Origin: Salvelinus alpinus
Taxonomy: Eukaryota > Chordata > Actinopteri > Salmoniformes > Salmonidae
Length of the DNA stretch: 64,000 bases
NCBI RefSeq assembly: GCF_045679555.1
Contig: NC_092091.1
Span: forward strand, 16,949,072-17,013,071
Direction: 5' to 3'
This document shows, piece after piece, positions 24,097 through 35,530 of the stretch. Numbering within the stretch: position 1 is the stretch's first letter; the number at the start of each line of letters is the position of its first letter. The notes under the pieces are model-generated. The model saw only the letters and a program-made list of their open reading frames with translations. It was not told where the DNA came from and did no database searches. The translations under genes and the position numbers were made by a program.

Positions 24097-26368
24097 TGTG
24101 GGAGTGGTCTGTGGACACTTAAGGGACAGTCATGGCGAGTGTGTTTCATTTGGGGATCTCATGAAGGACAGAAAACACTCATTCCTGTGTCTTTGGTTGT
24201 GTACACCTCTTAATTATGGGGTTTACATCTAAATATTGTGAAACGTATGCGATTAAACATGAAACAATTTGTGAAAAGATGTGATGTTAACCTTCTAAAT
24301 GAAAAAATATGGGTTTTCATATAGTTAACCAAATCAGTGGCCACGCCCACGTGAACATAGACATTACGTTGGCGTCATGGACCGGCCTTTTCTCAGAAGT
24401 GTATGAAACCCACTCCTGACGAAATTTACACAAGACTACAAAACATGGAGCTGACGTTACATGTTGAAATGGTTAAGAACTACAACACCCCTCTCTCCAC
24501 TGGGATTCTCTGCCTGTAACCCTATTACAGGGGCTGAGTACCTGGCTTACTGGTGCTCATCCATGCCGTCCCTAGGAGGGGTGCGTCACTTGAGTGGGTT
24601 GAGTCACTGACGTGATCTTCCTGTCTGGGTTGGCGCCCCCCTTTGGGTTGTGCCGTGGCGGAGATCTTTGTGGGCTATACTCGGCCTTGTCTCAGGATGG
24701 TAAGTTGGTGGTTGAAGATATCCCTCTAGTGGTGTGGGGGCTGTGCTTTGGCAAAGTGGGTGGGGTTATATCCTGCCTGTTTGGCCCTGTCTGGGGGTAT
24801 CATCGGATGGGGCCACAGTGTCTCCTGACCCCTCCTGTCTCAGCCTCCAGTATTTATGCTGCAGTAGTTTATTTGTTGTGGGGCTAGGGTCAGTCTGTTA
24901 TATCTGGAGTACCTCTCCTGTCTTATCCGGTGTCCTGTGTGAATTTAAGTATGCTCTTTCTAATTCTCTCTTTCTCTCTTTCTTTCTTTCTTTCTTTCTC
25001 TCTCTCTCTCGGAGGACCTAAGCCCTAGGACCATGCCTCAGGACTACCTGGCATGATGACTCCTTGCTGTCCCCAGTCCACCTGGCCGTGCTGCTGCCCC
25101 AGTTTCAACTGTTCTGCCTGCGGCTATGGAACCCTGACCTGTACACCGGACGTGCTACCTGTCCCAGACCTGCTGTTTTCAACTCTCTAGAGACAGCAGG
25201 AGCGGTAGAGATACTGTTAATGATCGGCTATGAAAAGCCAACTGACATTTACTCCTGAGGTGCTGACTTGTTGCACCCTCGACAACTACTGTGATTATTA
25301 TTATTTGACCATGCTGGTCATCTATGAACATTTGAACATTTTGGCCATGTTCTGTTATAATCTCCACCCGGCACAGCCAGAAGAGGACTGGCCACCCCTC
25401 ATAGCCTGGTTCCTCTCTAGGTTTCTTCCTAGGTTTTGGCCTTTCTAGGGAGTTTTTCCTAGCCATCGTGCTTCTACACCTGCATTGCTTGCTGTTTGGG
25501 GTTTTAGTCTGGGTTTCTGTACAGCACTTTGATATATCAGCTGATGTAAGAAGGGCTATATAAATTAATTTGATTTGAACTCTATAGGCCCAGGAGACCA
25601 GACAGTGTGTAGTGTTGGCTATACGGCTGGAAGTGGTTCATCTCAGAGACTATAGATCACCACAGAATAAGAGCAAATCCTAGACATATAATTACTAGTC
25701 TGCAGCTGGAAATTACGTATGTCTAGTACGAGAATACCCGACAACCGCGGAAGCATCTATTCTATGCAACAACCATCTGTACGCCTGACGTATCCATTAC
25801 AACAGACACTATCCAGACCCGCTGAGAAAGCGACAACTACGAAAGACATTGTCTCTTCTGGGGAAGTCAACCAGACTCTTTTATGAACTGACTCTCCAGC
25901 AGATGGACAGGCGATTCCAACAGAGAAGACAACAACGACATACGGGCATAAATATATACGTTGCAATTATTTTCGAACGAGTGGCTGATTATGTGCAAAG
26001 GATTAGCATGTGTGAGTGAATCCATTTTGTCTTTCCCGCTTTTTATCGGTCCCCACCCCCTTTCCATTGGCTACCAAGCCGTCATACCAGTTTAGCCCAC
26101 TAGGAACTTATCAATGCATTGTGTTAGTAAACAATAACTATATTGTTTGTTTATGTATTTCTGTGATTTGTTAAGTTAATTAGTAAATAACTAATTAAGC
26201 CAATTTGTATATGAAAACTAGGGTTCGTGCAGATATCCAAGGGTTTGCAACGTTCAGTAATGAGAACTGATGAGGTAATAATAATACATTAATACAAGAC
26301 TGTACTCGATAAGATATGAACATATCTGAAGAGTCGATTCGGGAAATAGAGACTATAAACATTTTCCA
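24097..26368 (+). mobile_element. large LTR with primer-site-like motif
   Basis: Sequence from about TGTGGGAGTGG to ATTTTCCA is followed at 26370 by TGGTGCCCCGACTTCC, which has the TGG-start form of a retroviral primer-binding site. A TAAATATATA box lies near 25947. A retroposed repeat (24482-25576) splits it. Only a short AT-rich leader follows to about 26560, with no gag or pol. The left border is uncertain. Confidence 0.4.
24482..25576 (+). repeat. abundant retroposed repeat, long copy
   Basis: Runs from ACAACACCCCTCTCTCC to TATATAAATTAATTTGATTTG, flanked by 5-bp GAACT duplications (24477-24481, 25577-25581). Contains a CTTT/CT tract at 24966-25010. Its last 200 bp match 11551-11761. The open frames in it show no conserved domain, so I read it as non-coding. 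Confidence 0.75.
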
Positions 26369-26690
26369 GTGGTGCCCCGACTTCCTAGTTAATTAAAGTT
26401 CACATGATCAGTTTAATCATGTAATAATAATTACACATAGAGAATTGATTTGATAAAATAACAGTCTTCACATTTAATGATAGTCACAGACCCGACAGGG
26501 TCAATGATGTTTAGGACAATGCGGGATGAATCACAATAATTGTTTGCCAAAATAGTAATTGCTTGCCAAAATTTTTATTTTTGTAATGCCAATCCTGGTT
26601 ATAGGTAACAATCCTTTGTATGAACTGCCTATATTATTACGCAAATTATTTGTTAATTGTGGAAATAAATTAAGACATTCAAGATTTTTC
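26369..26690. other. leader-like AT-rich stretch
   Basis: Follows the primer-site-like motif. AT-rich, without a supported frame. Probably the 5' leader of the LTR element, truncated by the Tc1 element at about 26698. Confidence 0.35.
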
Positions 26691-27120
26691 AATATATACA
26701 TCACCAGTCACTCATTCAAGGGTTTTTATTTATTTATACTATTTTCTACATTGTGAAATAATAGTAAAGACATCAAAATTATGAAATAACAAATATGGAA
26801 TCATGTAGTAACCAAAAAAGTGTTTAACAAATCAAAATATATTATATATTTGAGATTCTTCAAAGTAGCCACCCTTTGCCTTGATGACAGCTTTGCACAC
26901 TCTTGGGATTCTCTCAACCAGCTTCATGAGGTAGTCACCTGGAATGCATTTAAATTAACAGGTGTGCCTTATTAAAAGTACATTTGTGGAATTTATTTCC
27001 TTCTTAATGTGTTTGAGCCAATCAGTTGTGTTATGACAAGGTAAGGGTGGTATACAGAAGATAGGCCTATTTGGTGAAAGACCATGGCAAGAACAGCTCA
27101 AATAAGCAAAGAGAAATGAC

Positions 27121-29046
27121 GGTTTGCTAATTTCTGCCAATGTTTCATCCATGGTTATAGCACCCTTGCTTCCCCCCTCTCTGCACTCACCTCTCCCAAG
27201 GTTCCGTTCATATGGTCTCCAGCAGCTGACCGGGCCTTCTCAGACTTCAAGCAGCGATTTAATACAGCTCCCATCTTAATCCATCTGGATCCGTCCTGTC
27301 AGTTCGTAGTGGAGGTCGACGCCTCGGACGTCGGAGTGGGGGCTGTCCTGTTCCAGCGTTCTGCCCAGGACCAGAAGCTTTCCTTTCCCATAGTCTTAAC
27401 CCCGCTGAGAAGAACTATGACGTGGGAAATCGAGAATTACTCGCAGTTAAGATGGAGTTTGAGGAGTGGAGGCACTGCTTAGAATGGGCGGAACATCTAT
27501 TCTTGGTGTGGACGGATCATAAGAACCTGGAATATCTCTGAACCGCCAAGCACCTCAACTCCAGGCAGGCGAGATGAGCCCTGTTATTCACTCTTTTCTA
27601 TTTCACTATCTCCTAACATCCAGGGTTCAAGAATGTGAAGCCTGATGCACTTTCACGTCTGTACAGCCCCGCTACTACACCATCGGACCCCGAGACCATC
27701 CTCCCTAATTCCTGTCTAACGGCTGCTATCATCTGGTGAATAGAATCTGGTCCGCAAGGCACAGTGTTCCCAAAACCCGGGGGTCTGGCTAACCGGCTGT
27801 TTGTCCCGGACTCTGCCAGAGCACATTCCTCGAGACTCACCTTTCATCCTGGCTCCAGTCGGACCTTGGCTTTCATCCGACAATGTTTTTGGTGGCCCAC
27901 CATGGTTCCTGACATCTCCGCGTTCATTGCCAGCCACTCCTTTTTCTTCACCGCCCCTGGTCCCATATACCCTTGGACTTCGTCACGGGTCCCCCTCTGT
28001 CAGATAACAACACCACCATCCTTATGGTGGTGGATAGGTTTTCCAAAGCTGCCCATTTTATCCCCCTTCCTAAGTTGCTCTATGCTCAGAAGATGGCCCA
28101 GCTCATGGTGCAGCACGTCTTCCGGATCCATGGACTTTGAAGACATGGTGTCCGATCTTGGTCCTCAGTTCTCATCCCGGTTCTGGAAGGGTTTCTGCAC
28201 TCTCATTGGGTCATCGGCCAGCTTGTCCTCTGGTTTTCATCTCATCTAACGGCCAGTCAGATTGAGCCAATCAGGACCTGGAGATGACTCTTCGTTGCCT
28301 CGTCTCCACCAATCCCACCACCTGGAGCTAGCAACTTGTGTGGGAGGAATATGCCCGCAACACCCTTCCTTGTTCTGCTACTGGTCTCTCGCCTTTTGCG
28401 TGTTCCCTGGGATATCAGCCCCAGCTCTTCCCAGAGCAAGAGGTCAGCATACCTTTTACCCAGATGTTCGTCTGTCGCTGTCACCATACCTGGAAGAGAG
28501 CCTGGGCCGCTCTTCTGAAGACCACCTCCAGGTATCACCAACAGGCGGACCGCCACCGGGCCCCTGCTCTCCGCTACTGTCTTGGGCAGAGGGTATGGCT
28601 TTCCACTCAGGATCCGCCCCTCCGGGTGGAGTCCCGCAAACTTTCCCCCCATTTTACTTGCCTTTTCCACATCTCTAAGGTCCTTAGACCCTCTGCTGTT
28701 CGCCTTCTGTTGTCCTGCACCCTCTGTATACATCCCACTTTCCATGTATCTAGAACTAAACCCATCTCACAGCCCTTTGTCTCCTCTTTCCAGGCCCACC
28801 CCTCACCCCCATCTCATCAACGGCCATCCAGCGTACATGGTGAGGTGCCTCCTGAGCGTTCTATCTCAAGGCAGGGGATTCCAGTACCTGGTTGACTGGG
28901 CGGTTATGGCCCGTGAGGAGAGATGTTGGGTTCCTGCCAGGAATACCCTGGACCCAGCTCTCATCGCGGACTTCTGCCATCTACACCCCGGTCAACCAGG
29001 AATGTCCCAGGGTAGGACACCAGGTGGCGCCCCTAGAGGGGGGTAC
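27121..29046 (+). pseudogene. Ty3/gypsy pol 3' half with chromodomain (decayed)
   Basis: Starts at the end of reverse transcriptase ([17 protein letters not shown]). RNase H follows with [16 protein letters not shown] carrying the catalytic Asp; the H-K-N-L-E-Y motif is in another frame. Integrase shows LTFHPGSSRTLAFIRQ and FWWPTMVPDI of the HHCC-core boundary, then VVDRFSKAAHF with a catalytic Asp and MVSDLGPQFSSRFW with the next. A C-terminal chromodomain reads GFQYLVDWAV...EERCWVPARN. The purine tract GAGGGGGGTAC meets the 3' LTR. Many frameshifts; gag, protease and most RT are missing. Confidence 0.85.
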
Positions 29047-29672
<626 letters not shown>

Positions 29673-29731
29673 TCAGACACAGAGTAGGTGAACGGATGAT
29701 CTCCGCATGTGTGGTTTCCACTGTGAAGCAT

Positions 29732-29862
29732 AGTATAGAGTGCAGTGATGTGTCCTATAAGGCGCATTGGTGGCAAATCTGATGGCCGAATGGTAAAGAA
29801 CATTTAGCCGCTCGAGAGCACCCATACCTGCCGATCTATGAATTACGTCTCCGTAATTGTAA
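29732..29862 (-). mobile_element. inverted LINE fragment within Tc1
   Basis: 131 bp whose minus strand reads YGDVIHRSAGMGALERLN then VLYHSAIRFATNAPYRTHHC, the segment of the copy D LINE found at 22200-22330. It has no LINE 3' tail or poly(A)-like end, and exactly replaces part of the Tc1 transposase gene. Confidence 0.8.
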
Positions 29863-30204
29863 TGGTTTGGGATGAATTGGACCACAGAGTAAAGGAAAAG
29901 CAGTCAACAAGTGCTCAACATATGTGGGAACTCCTTCAAGACTGTTGGAAAATAATTCCAGGTGAAGCTGGTTGAGAGAATACCAAGAGTGTGCAAAGCA
30001 AAGGGTGGCTACTTTGAAGAATCTCAAATATAAAATATATTTTGATTTGTAGAACACTTTCTTGGTTACTACATGATTCCATATGTTTTATTTCATAGTT
30101 TTGATGTCTTCACTATTATTCTACAATGTAGAAAATAGTAAAAAATAAAGAAAAACCCTTGAATGAGTAGGTGTGTCCAAACTTTTGACTGGTACTGTAT
30201 ATAT

Positions 30205-30780
30205 ACACTACCGTTCAAAAGTTTGGGGTCACTTAGAGATTTCCTTGTTTTTGAAAGAAAGGCACATTTTTGTCCATTAAAATGATAAACTTGGATTAGC
30301 TAATACAACATGCCATTGGAACACAGGAGTGATGGAAGCTGATAATGGGCCTCTGTACGCCTATGCATATATTCCATCAAAAATCTGCCGTTTCCAGCTA
30401 CAATAGTCATTTACAACATTAACAATGTCTACACTGCATTTCTGATCAATTTGATGTTATTTTAAAAGGCTAATTGATCATTAGAAAACCCATTTGCAAT
30501 TATGTTAGTACAGCTGAAAACTGTTGTTCTCAATAAAGAAGCATTAAAACTGTCCATCTTTAGACTAGTTGAGTATCTGGAGCATCAGCATTTGTGGGTT
30601 TGATTACAGGCTCAAAATGGCCAGAAACAAAGCACTTTCTTCTGAAACTGAAACTCGTCAGTCTATTCTTGTTCTGAGAAATGAAGGCTATTCCATGCGA
30701 GAAATTGCCAAGACACTGAAGATATCTTACAACGCTGTGTACTACTCCCTTCACCGAGAAGCGCAAACTGAAGTTGCTTA
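30205..30780 (+). mobile_element. Tc1 5' half (ACTACCGTTC family)
   Basis: Starts with the terminal repeat CACTACCGTTCAAAAGTTTG and reaches the transposase N-terminus, MARNKALSSETETRQSI then LRNEGYSMREIAKTLKIS, a helix-turn-helix DNA-binding domain. Cut at about 30780 by another Tc1 3' end. The same terminal repeat occurs in the resf1 intron at 40357. Confidence 0.75.
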
Positions 30781-31056
30781 CCAAGACGACATTGAATGTT
30801 CCTAAGTGGCCTAGTTAACAGTTTTGACTTAAGTCACCTTGGAAATCAATGGCAAGAATTGAAAATGGCTGTCTAGCAATGATCAGCAACCAACTTGACA
30901 CTTGGAATCATTTTTTTAAAGAATAATGTGCAAATATTTTGCAATCCTGGTGTGGAAATCTCTTAGAGACTTACCTGTAAAGACTCAGCTGTATTCACTG
31001 CCAAAGGTGATTCGAACATGTATTCACTCAGGGGGTTGAATACTTATGTAATCAAG
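30781..31056 (+). mobile_element. Tc1 3' end (another family)
   Basis: Begins in transposase just before CCTAAGTGGCC, passes GAAAATGGCTGTCTAGCAAT and ends GGGTTGAATACTTATGTAAT, as Tc1 elements do. It is fused to the 5' half of a different family, either by nested insertion or by deletion. Confidence 0.6.
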
Positions 31057-31057
31057 A

Positions 31058-31565
31058 TACACTGCACAAAACATTTAAGACACCTTCGTAATATTGAGTT
31101 GCGCCCTCAACTTTTGCCCTCAGAACAGCCTCAATTCATTGGGGCATGGACTCTACAAATTCTAAAAAGTGTTCCAAAGGGATGCTGGCCCATGTTGACT
31201 CCAATGCTTCCCACACTTGTGTCAAGTGTGCTGGTTGTCCTTTGGTTGGTGAACCAATCTTGATACACGCGGGAAACTGTTGAGCGTGAAAAACCCAGCA
31301 GTGTTGCAGTTCTTGCATAAACCGGTGTGCCTGCCATCTACTACCATACCCCATTCAAAGGCACTTAAATATTTTGTCTTACCCATTCACCCTCTGAATG
31401 GCACACATACACAATCCATGTCTCAATTGTTTCCTCTCCTTCATATTCACTGATTGAAGTGGATTTAACAAGTGACATCAATAGGTGACCATAACTTTCA
31501 CCTGGATTTACCTGGTCATGTCATATAAAGACCAGGTCTTCTTAATGTTTTGTACACTCAGTGTA
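31058..31565 (-). mobile_element. short non-autonomous Tc1 element
   Basis: Inverted ends TACACTGCACAAAACATTTA and TGTTTTGTACACTCAGTGTA, about 508 bp. The minus strand keeps a remnant of a helix-turn-helix, reading [15 protein letters not shown]. No catalytic core. Confidence 0.7.
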
Positions 31566-33300
31566 GATAGCATGCAATATTAAATCAAATGGTTACTTTG
31601 GATAAAGTCAATTTCATGTGCCTTGGCTTTCATGCCAACAAAGTAAAAAACCTCATGAATCTTTCCATGTGCTCAATATCTTTTTGTTGATGAATAGGCA
31701 TCAGCACAAGTTCACTCATGTTATTATCCATTTAATCTCACATGACATCATTCACGAGACAATGGGTCCAATTATCTGTTATTTTCTATTTTTTTATTAT
31801 ATTTTTCCAAAATTACAAACAGTCATGGTAAAGCCTACCACATAGGAAAAAATAAATGGGCTATACAAAAGCAATGCCAGATAGTAATAAAATAAATAAA
31901 TATTTGATATGCAAACTGTGTTCTACAGTATTATCAGGTCGGTATTCTTGCATGCATCGAGTCTCTCTGCCATACGAACAGTGTAGCAGGGCTGTAACAG
32001 TGTGGGTTGTGTAAATCCATTCGTTTCCCATCCAGTCTGATCTGTAGTGAAGTAATGAGGAGTGATCTGTAACTGAGGTGCAAACGGAATAATTGCATTG
32101 AGAATATGCCGTCTGGGAGTATTCGATTAGAGCTGTGTGATTAGAGCAGTACATAGATGTACTGTATCCTGTTGCTTGGTCTGTAGCAGGAAGCAGCTGT
32201 GATTGATTTTATTTCTGCAGGGGTGGCAACAGCAGCGTTGGGGGAGTGGATACTCTGAAGGTTTGATAGTAAATGGAGCAGACTGAAGCTGGGATGTTTA
32301 AGGATAATGAATAGTAATGATTGTTAGGTCATACAAGTTTGTTCTGTCAGGGCTGATGCTAGTGACCTCTAGCCCAGTTACAACAAACCCACTTATGTGT
32401 CTTTACTACCGCAGGACAAAAGGAACAGCTCACACAATGTTGAAGAGAGTCAATTTGGCCTGCATTTCCTGTTGAAAGATCTCCTGTTTGCGGTCGCACA
32501 CAAGGCAGCTGACTGCCCTTATGCACACACAGAAAACAGTGAACATTAACGTCAGAAGCGAGAGAAGGGGATAAATGAAGAAAGATGCTAGATTGAATCA
32601 GAATTGTTATAAAATAAATGTTAAAATGTTGAAATTGACTTGCCTGACTTGCCTAGTTAAATAAAGGTTAAATAAAGACATATATTGACTTGCGATTTTG
32701 AGTAATATAATGTAGTTAACCATAATGAGTCATCGGTTCAGCCATAGCCGCTGGAAGATGTTTGGGGGTGATGCAGAATTGTAATTGTTTTGCATGCACT
32801 ACAGACAGGTATATCTGTCTGATAATGCAGGACTTGTAAAGGCCCAGTTACCTTTGTGAGAAAGAAAAAAAAGTTTAAAAAAAATGTATTCTGATTTTTC
32901 AGGGGGTGATGCAGCACCCTCAGCACCCCTATGGGTTCAGCCAGAAATTGACATTTCTGGAGTAAAGGGACCTACGCCTGGAATTGATTGTAATAAATTA
33001 TTGGTAAAGTCCATATAGGGTTGAATCTAGACCCCAGCCAGGTAAGATAATCCTTAGTACACAAAGTGGAAGCCTTTACCGAAGAGTGAGTAGGTTGAAA
33101 GGGGCAGCGTAGCTAGAGTATCAGACTTGGAGAATGGGAAGGCCCATATAGACTTGGTTGAGTTCATTCCCTAGCTGAGACTAACCTATCTGTAGTTAAG
33201 GGTCACACACATCGCACCGAATGTGAATCTCCTGTTCGTCTAGCGATCATTTAGCGCGCTGTTAACGTGCGACTGACGACATTTTTGTGCGATTGTAAAA
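31566..33300. other. mostly unassigned DNA with one LINE/SINE tail
   Basis: No frame shows a domain. At 32640-32680 the string GACTTGCCTAGTTAAATAAAGGTT is a remnant of the HpaI/LINE 3' tail. The remainder may be unique DNA. Confidence 0.45.
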
Positions 33301-33344
33301 TCTGTTGGCACCATCATTGTATCTGTGCCATTATAGCGTCTGTG

Positions 33345-33560
33345 ACTGCCTCAATGGTGCTGCCCATGCTATCTCCATTTTGAAGTAGTCAATTTTCCTT
33401 CTTCACGATTGGCTGATCCCTTCTGAAGACCCAGTTGGACATGATGCCAACAGGGTCACCAGGAGGGATCAGCCAATGAAGTTGGAAGTCCGATCCAGTT
33501 GACTACATTAAAATAGTTGAAGCTCTCAATGGCGCTGCCCATGCTAATACAGCCTTTTGG
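33345..33560. repeat. palindromic MITE-like repeat
   Basis: Imperfect inverted repeat: GATTGGCTGATCCCTT (about 33408) pairs with AGGGATCAGCCAAT (about 33456), and GTAGTCAA with TTGACTAC further out. Direct copies of CTCAATGGYGCTGCCCATGCT lie at both edges. Non-coding. Confidence 0.55.
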
Positions 33561-33599
33561 ACACTAGTGGCCTCTATCATTCTCCATGGTTTGCACTCG

Positions 33600-33926
33600 G
33601 TTCGTAAGTACTCTTGGCAGGCAAACGCTATCAAGGACCTCAGCCACCCGAGCCAAGCCCTGTTCACCCCGCTACTATCTAGAAGGTGAAGACGTTACTG
33701 GTGCATCAATGCTGGGACCAAGAGACTGATAAACAGCTTCCATCTCCAGGCCATCAGACTGTCAGACAGTCATCACTAGCTTGCCTCCGCCTAGTCCGCC
33801 TAGTACCCTGCCCTGAACCTTAGAGACTGCTGCCCTATGTACTGGTCAATTTAATGTTTACATACTTGTCAAAACTACCACTAAGGACTCCAAGTCGAAG
33901 TTAAATGAACAGATATTTATTGATAT
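33600..33926 (+). mobile_element. Rex1-like LINE 3' region, part 1
   Basis: Contains CTATCAAGGACC, CTGTTCACCCCGCTACTATC and AGACTGATAAACAGCTTC, which match the C-terminal coding region of the LINEs at 50016 and 56230. The 3' UTR is split and resumes at 38548, after a nest of other elements. Confidence 0.65.
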
Positions 33927-34526
33927 TGTTGTGGAATATTGACTCAGAAATATTACACCTTTACTGGAACTTGTGAATTCAATTTAGACTTTATTACAAA
34001 GTAGCAAAGTCGTGCTATTCCATGGAACAACCGTCTTTCTCAGCACAGAGCTTTGCTTTTATAGCATTACATCCTTACATAACGCATATGGGTACTCCCC
34101 ATATGCAAATGAAATAACTCCCCTTGTCCTTTCGCCACCATTATCTTTTAGTCCCAGTTCTTGCTTGTTCACGCCCATTAACGCCCCACATCTGCTTCGA
34201 GTTAAATTATAATGGTGGCAGGACCCTTTAAGTAATACAAAAAATAATACATTTATTGTATACATATGTTTCACGTATTGGTCATTTTGTATTAGTATGT
34301 CCAGATGTAACAAATGTAGTTATGGGCATTTGCTAATGTAGTCATGTACATTAGCTAATGTAATCATTGGCATGAGTTTTGCTCAGAAACAGCATATGCA
34401 CTAGGTGACATCATTTCTACATTTAGCCAATGTAATTATTGGCATGATCTCTTCTCGGAAATAGCAAATGCAATTAGTGGCATTATCGAATTATCTCCCT
34501 CAATATCGGCTGGAGAGGTTACAACA
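33927..34526 (-). mobile_element. LTR 'TGTTGTGG' family, copy 2
   Basis: 600 bp from TGTTGTGGAATATTGAC to GAGAGGTTACAACA; the minus strand carries AATAAAGTC near the left end. The body matches copy 1 (6954), including CCACCATTATCTTTTAGT and TAAATTATAATGGTGG. No clear target duplication was seen. Confidence 0.65.
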
Positions 34527-34863
34527 AACAATACTCAAGGCACAAGTCTGTCAGAAGCTCTGAAGGGGTGCTTCCCCTTCAGAGCTTCCCCTTCAGCTTC
34601 CCCTTCAGCACTCTTTATACTCATGCACAAACTAGGCGTCTGCTCTCAGGGTGCAATAAACTGATAATGACCTTGCACACAGTTTCTAGGCGTTGGGCGA
34701 AAGTACAAATGGGTTCCATTCTTTCTGCTCTTCTATCAGTTCCCTCCCTGAGAGCAAAGTCACAGAACACCCTAATAGTCAGGAAACAACACGCTACATA
34801 TCACACATTTGCAGATACAGGATGTCTAAAATGTCTACTACATACTGTTCTACCCAATCTATG
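34527..34863. other. unassigned, with a 12-bp repeat
   Basis: Includes about three copies of GCTTCCCCTTCA (34569-34610). No gene seen. Confidence 0.4.
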
Positions 34864-35530
34864 TACAGTTGAAGTCGGAAGTTTACATACACTTAGGTTG
34901 GAGTCATTAAAACTTGTTTTTCAACCACTCCACAAATTTCTTGTTAACAAACTAGATTTGGCAAGTCGGTTAGGACATCTACTTTGTGCATGACACAAGT
35001 CATTTCTCCTGCTTTGCTGCAGGAGGTTGGGCACCCCCCACAAGTGTGCACTTTACAAAATAGATGGCGTTATGAGAAAGGAAAATTATGTGGATATATT
35101 GAAGCAACATCTCAAGACATCAGTCAGGAAGTTAAAGCTTGGTTGCAAATGGGTCTTCCAAATGGACAATGACCCCAAGCATACTTCCAAAGTTGTGGCA
35201 AAATGGCTTAAGGACAACAAAGTCAAGGTATTGGAGTGGCCATCACAAAGCCCTGACCTCAATCTTATAGAACATTTGTGGGCAGAACTGAAAAAGCGTG
35301 TGCGAGCAAGGAGGCCTACAACCCTGACAACAGCTCTGTCAGGAGGAATGGGCCAAAATTCACCCAACTTATTCACCCAAGCTTGTGGAAGGCTACCCAA
35401 AACGTTTGACCCAAGTTAAACAATGTAAAGGCAATGCTACCAAATACTAATTGAGTGTATGTAAACTTCTGACCCACTGGGAATGTGATGAAAGAAATAG
35501 AAGCTGAAATAAATAAGTCTCTCTACTATT

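Noticed and set aside
28257..28895. Overlapping long frames on both strands near 28.5 kb as novel genes
   Set aside because: They are shadow frames of the decayed gypsy integrase and chromodomain region.
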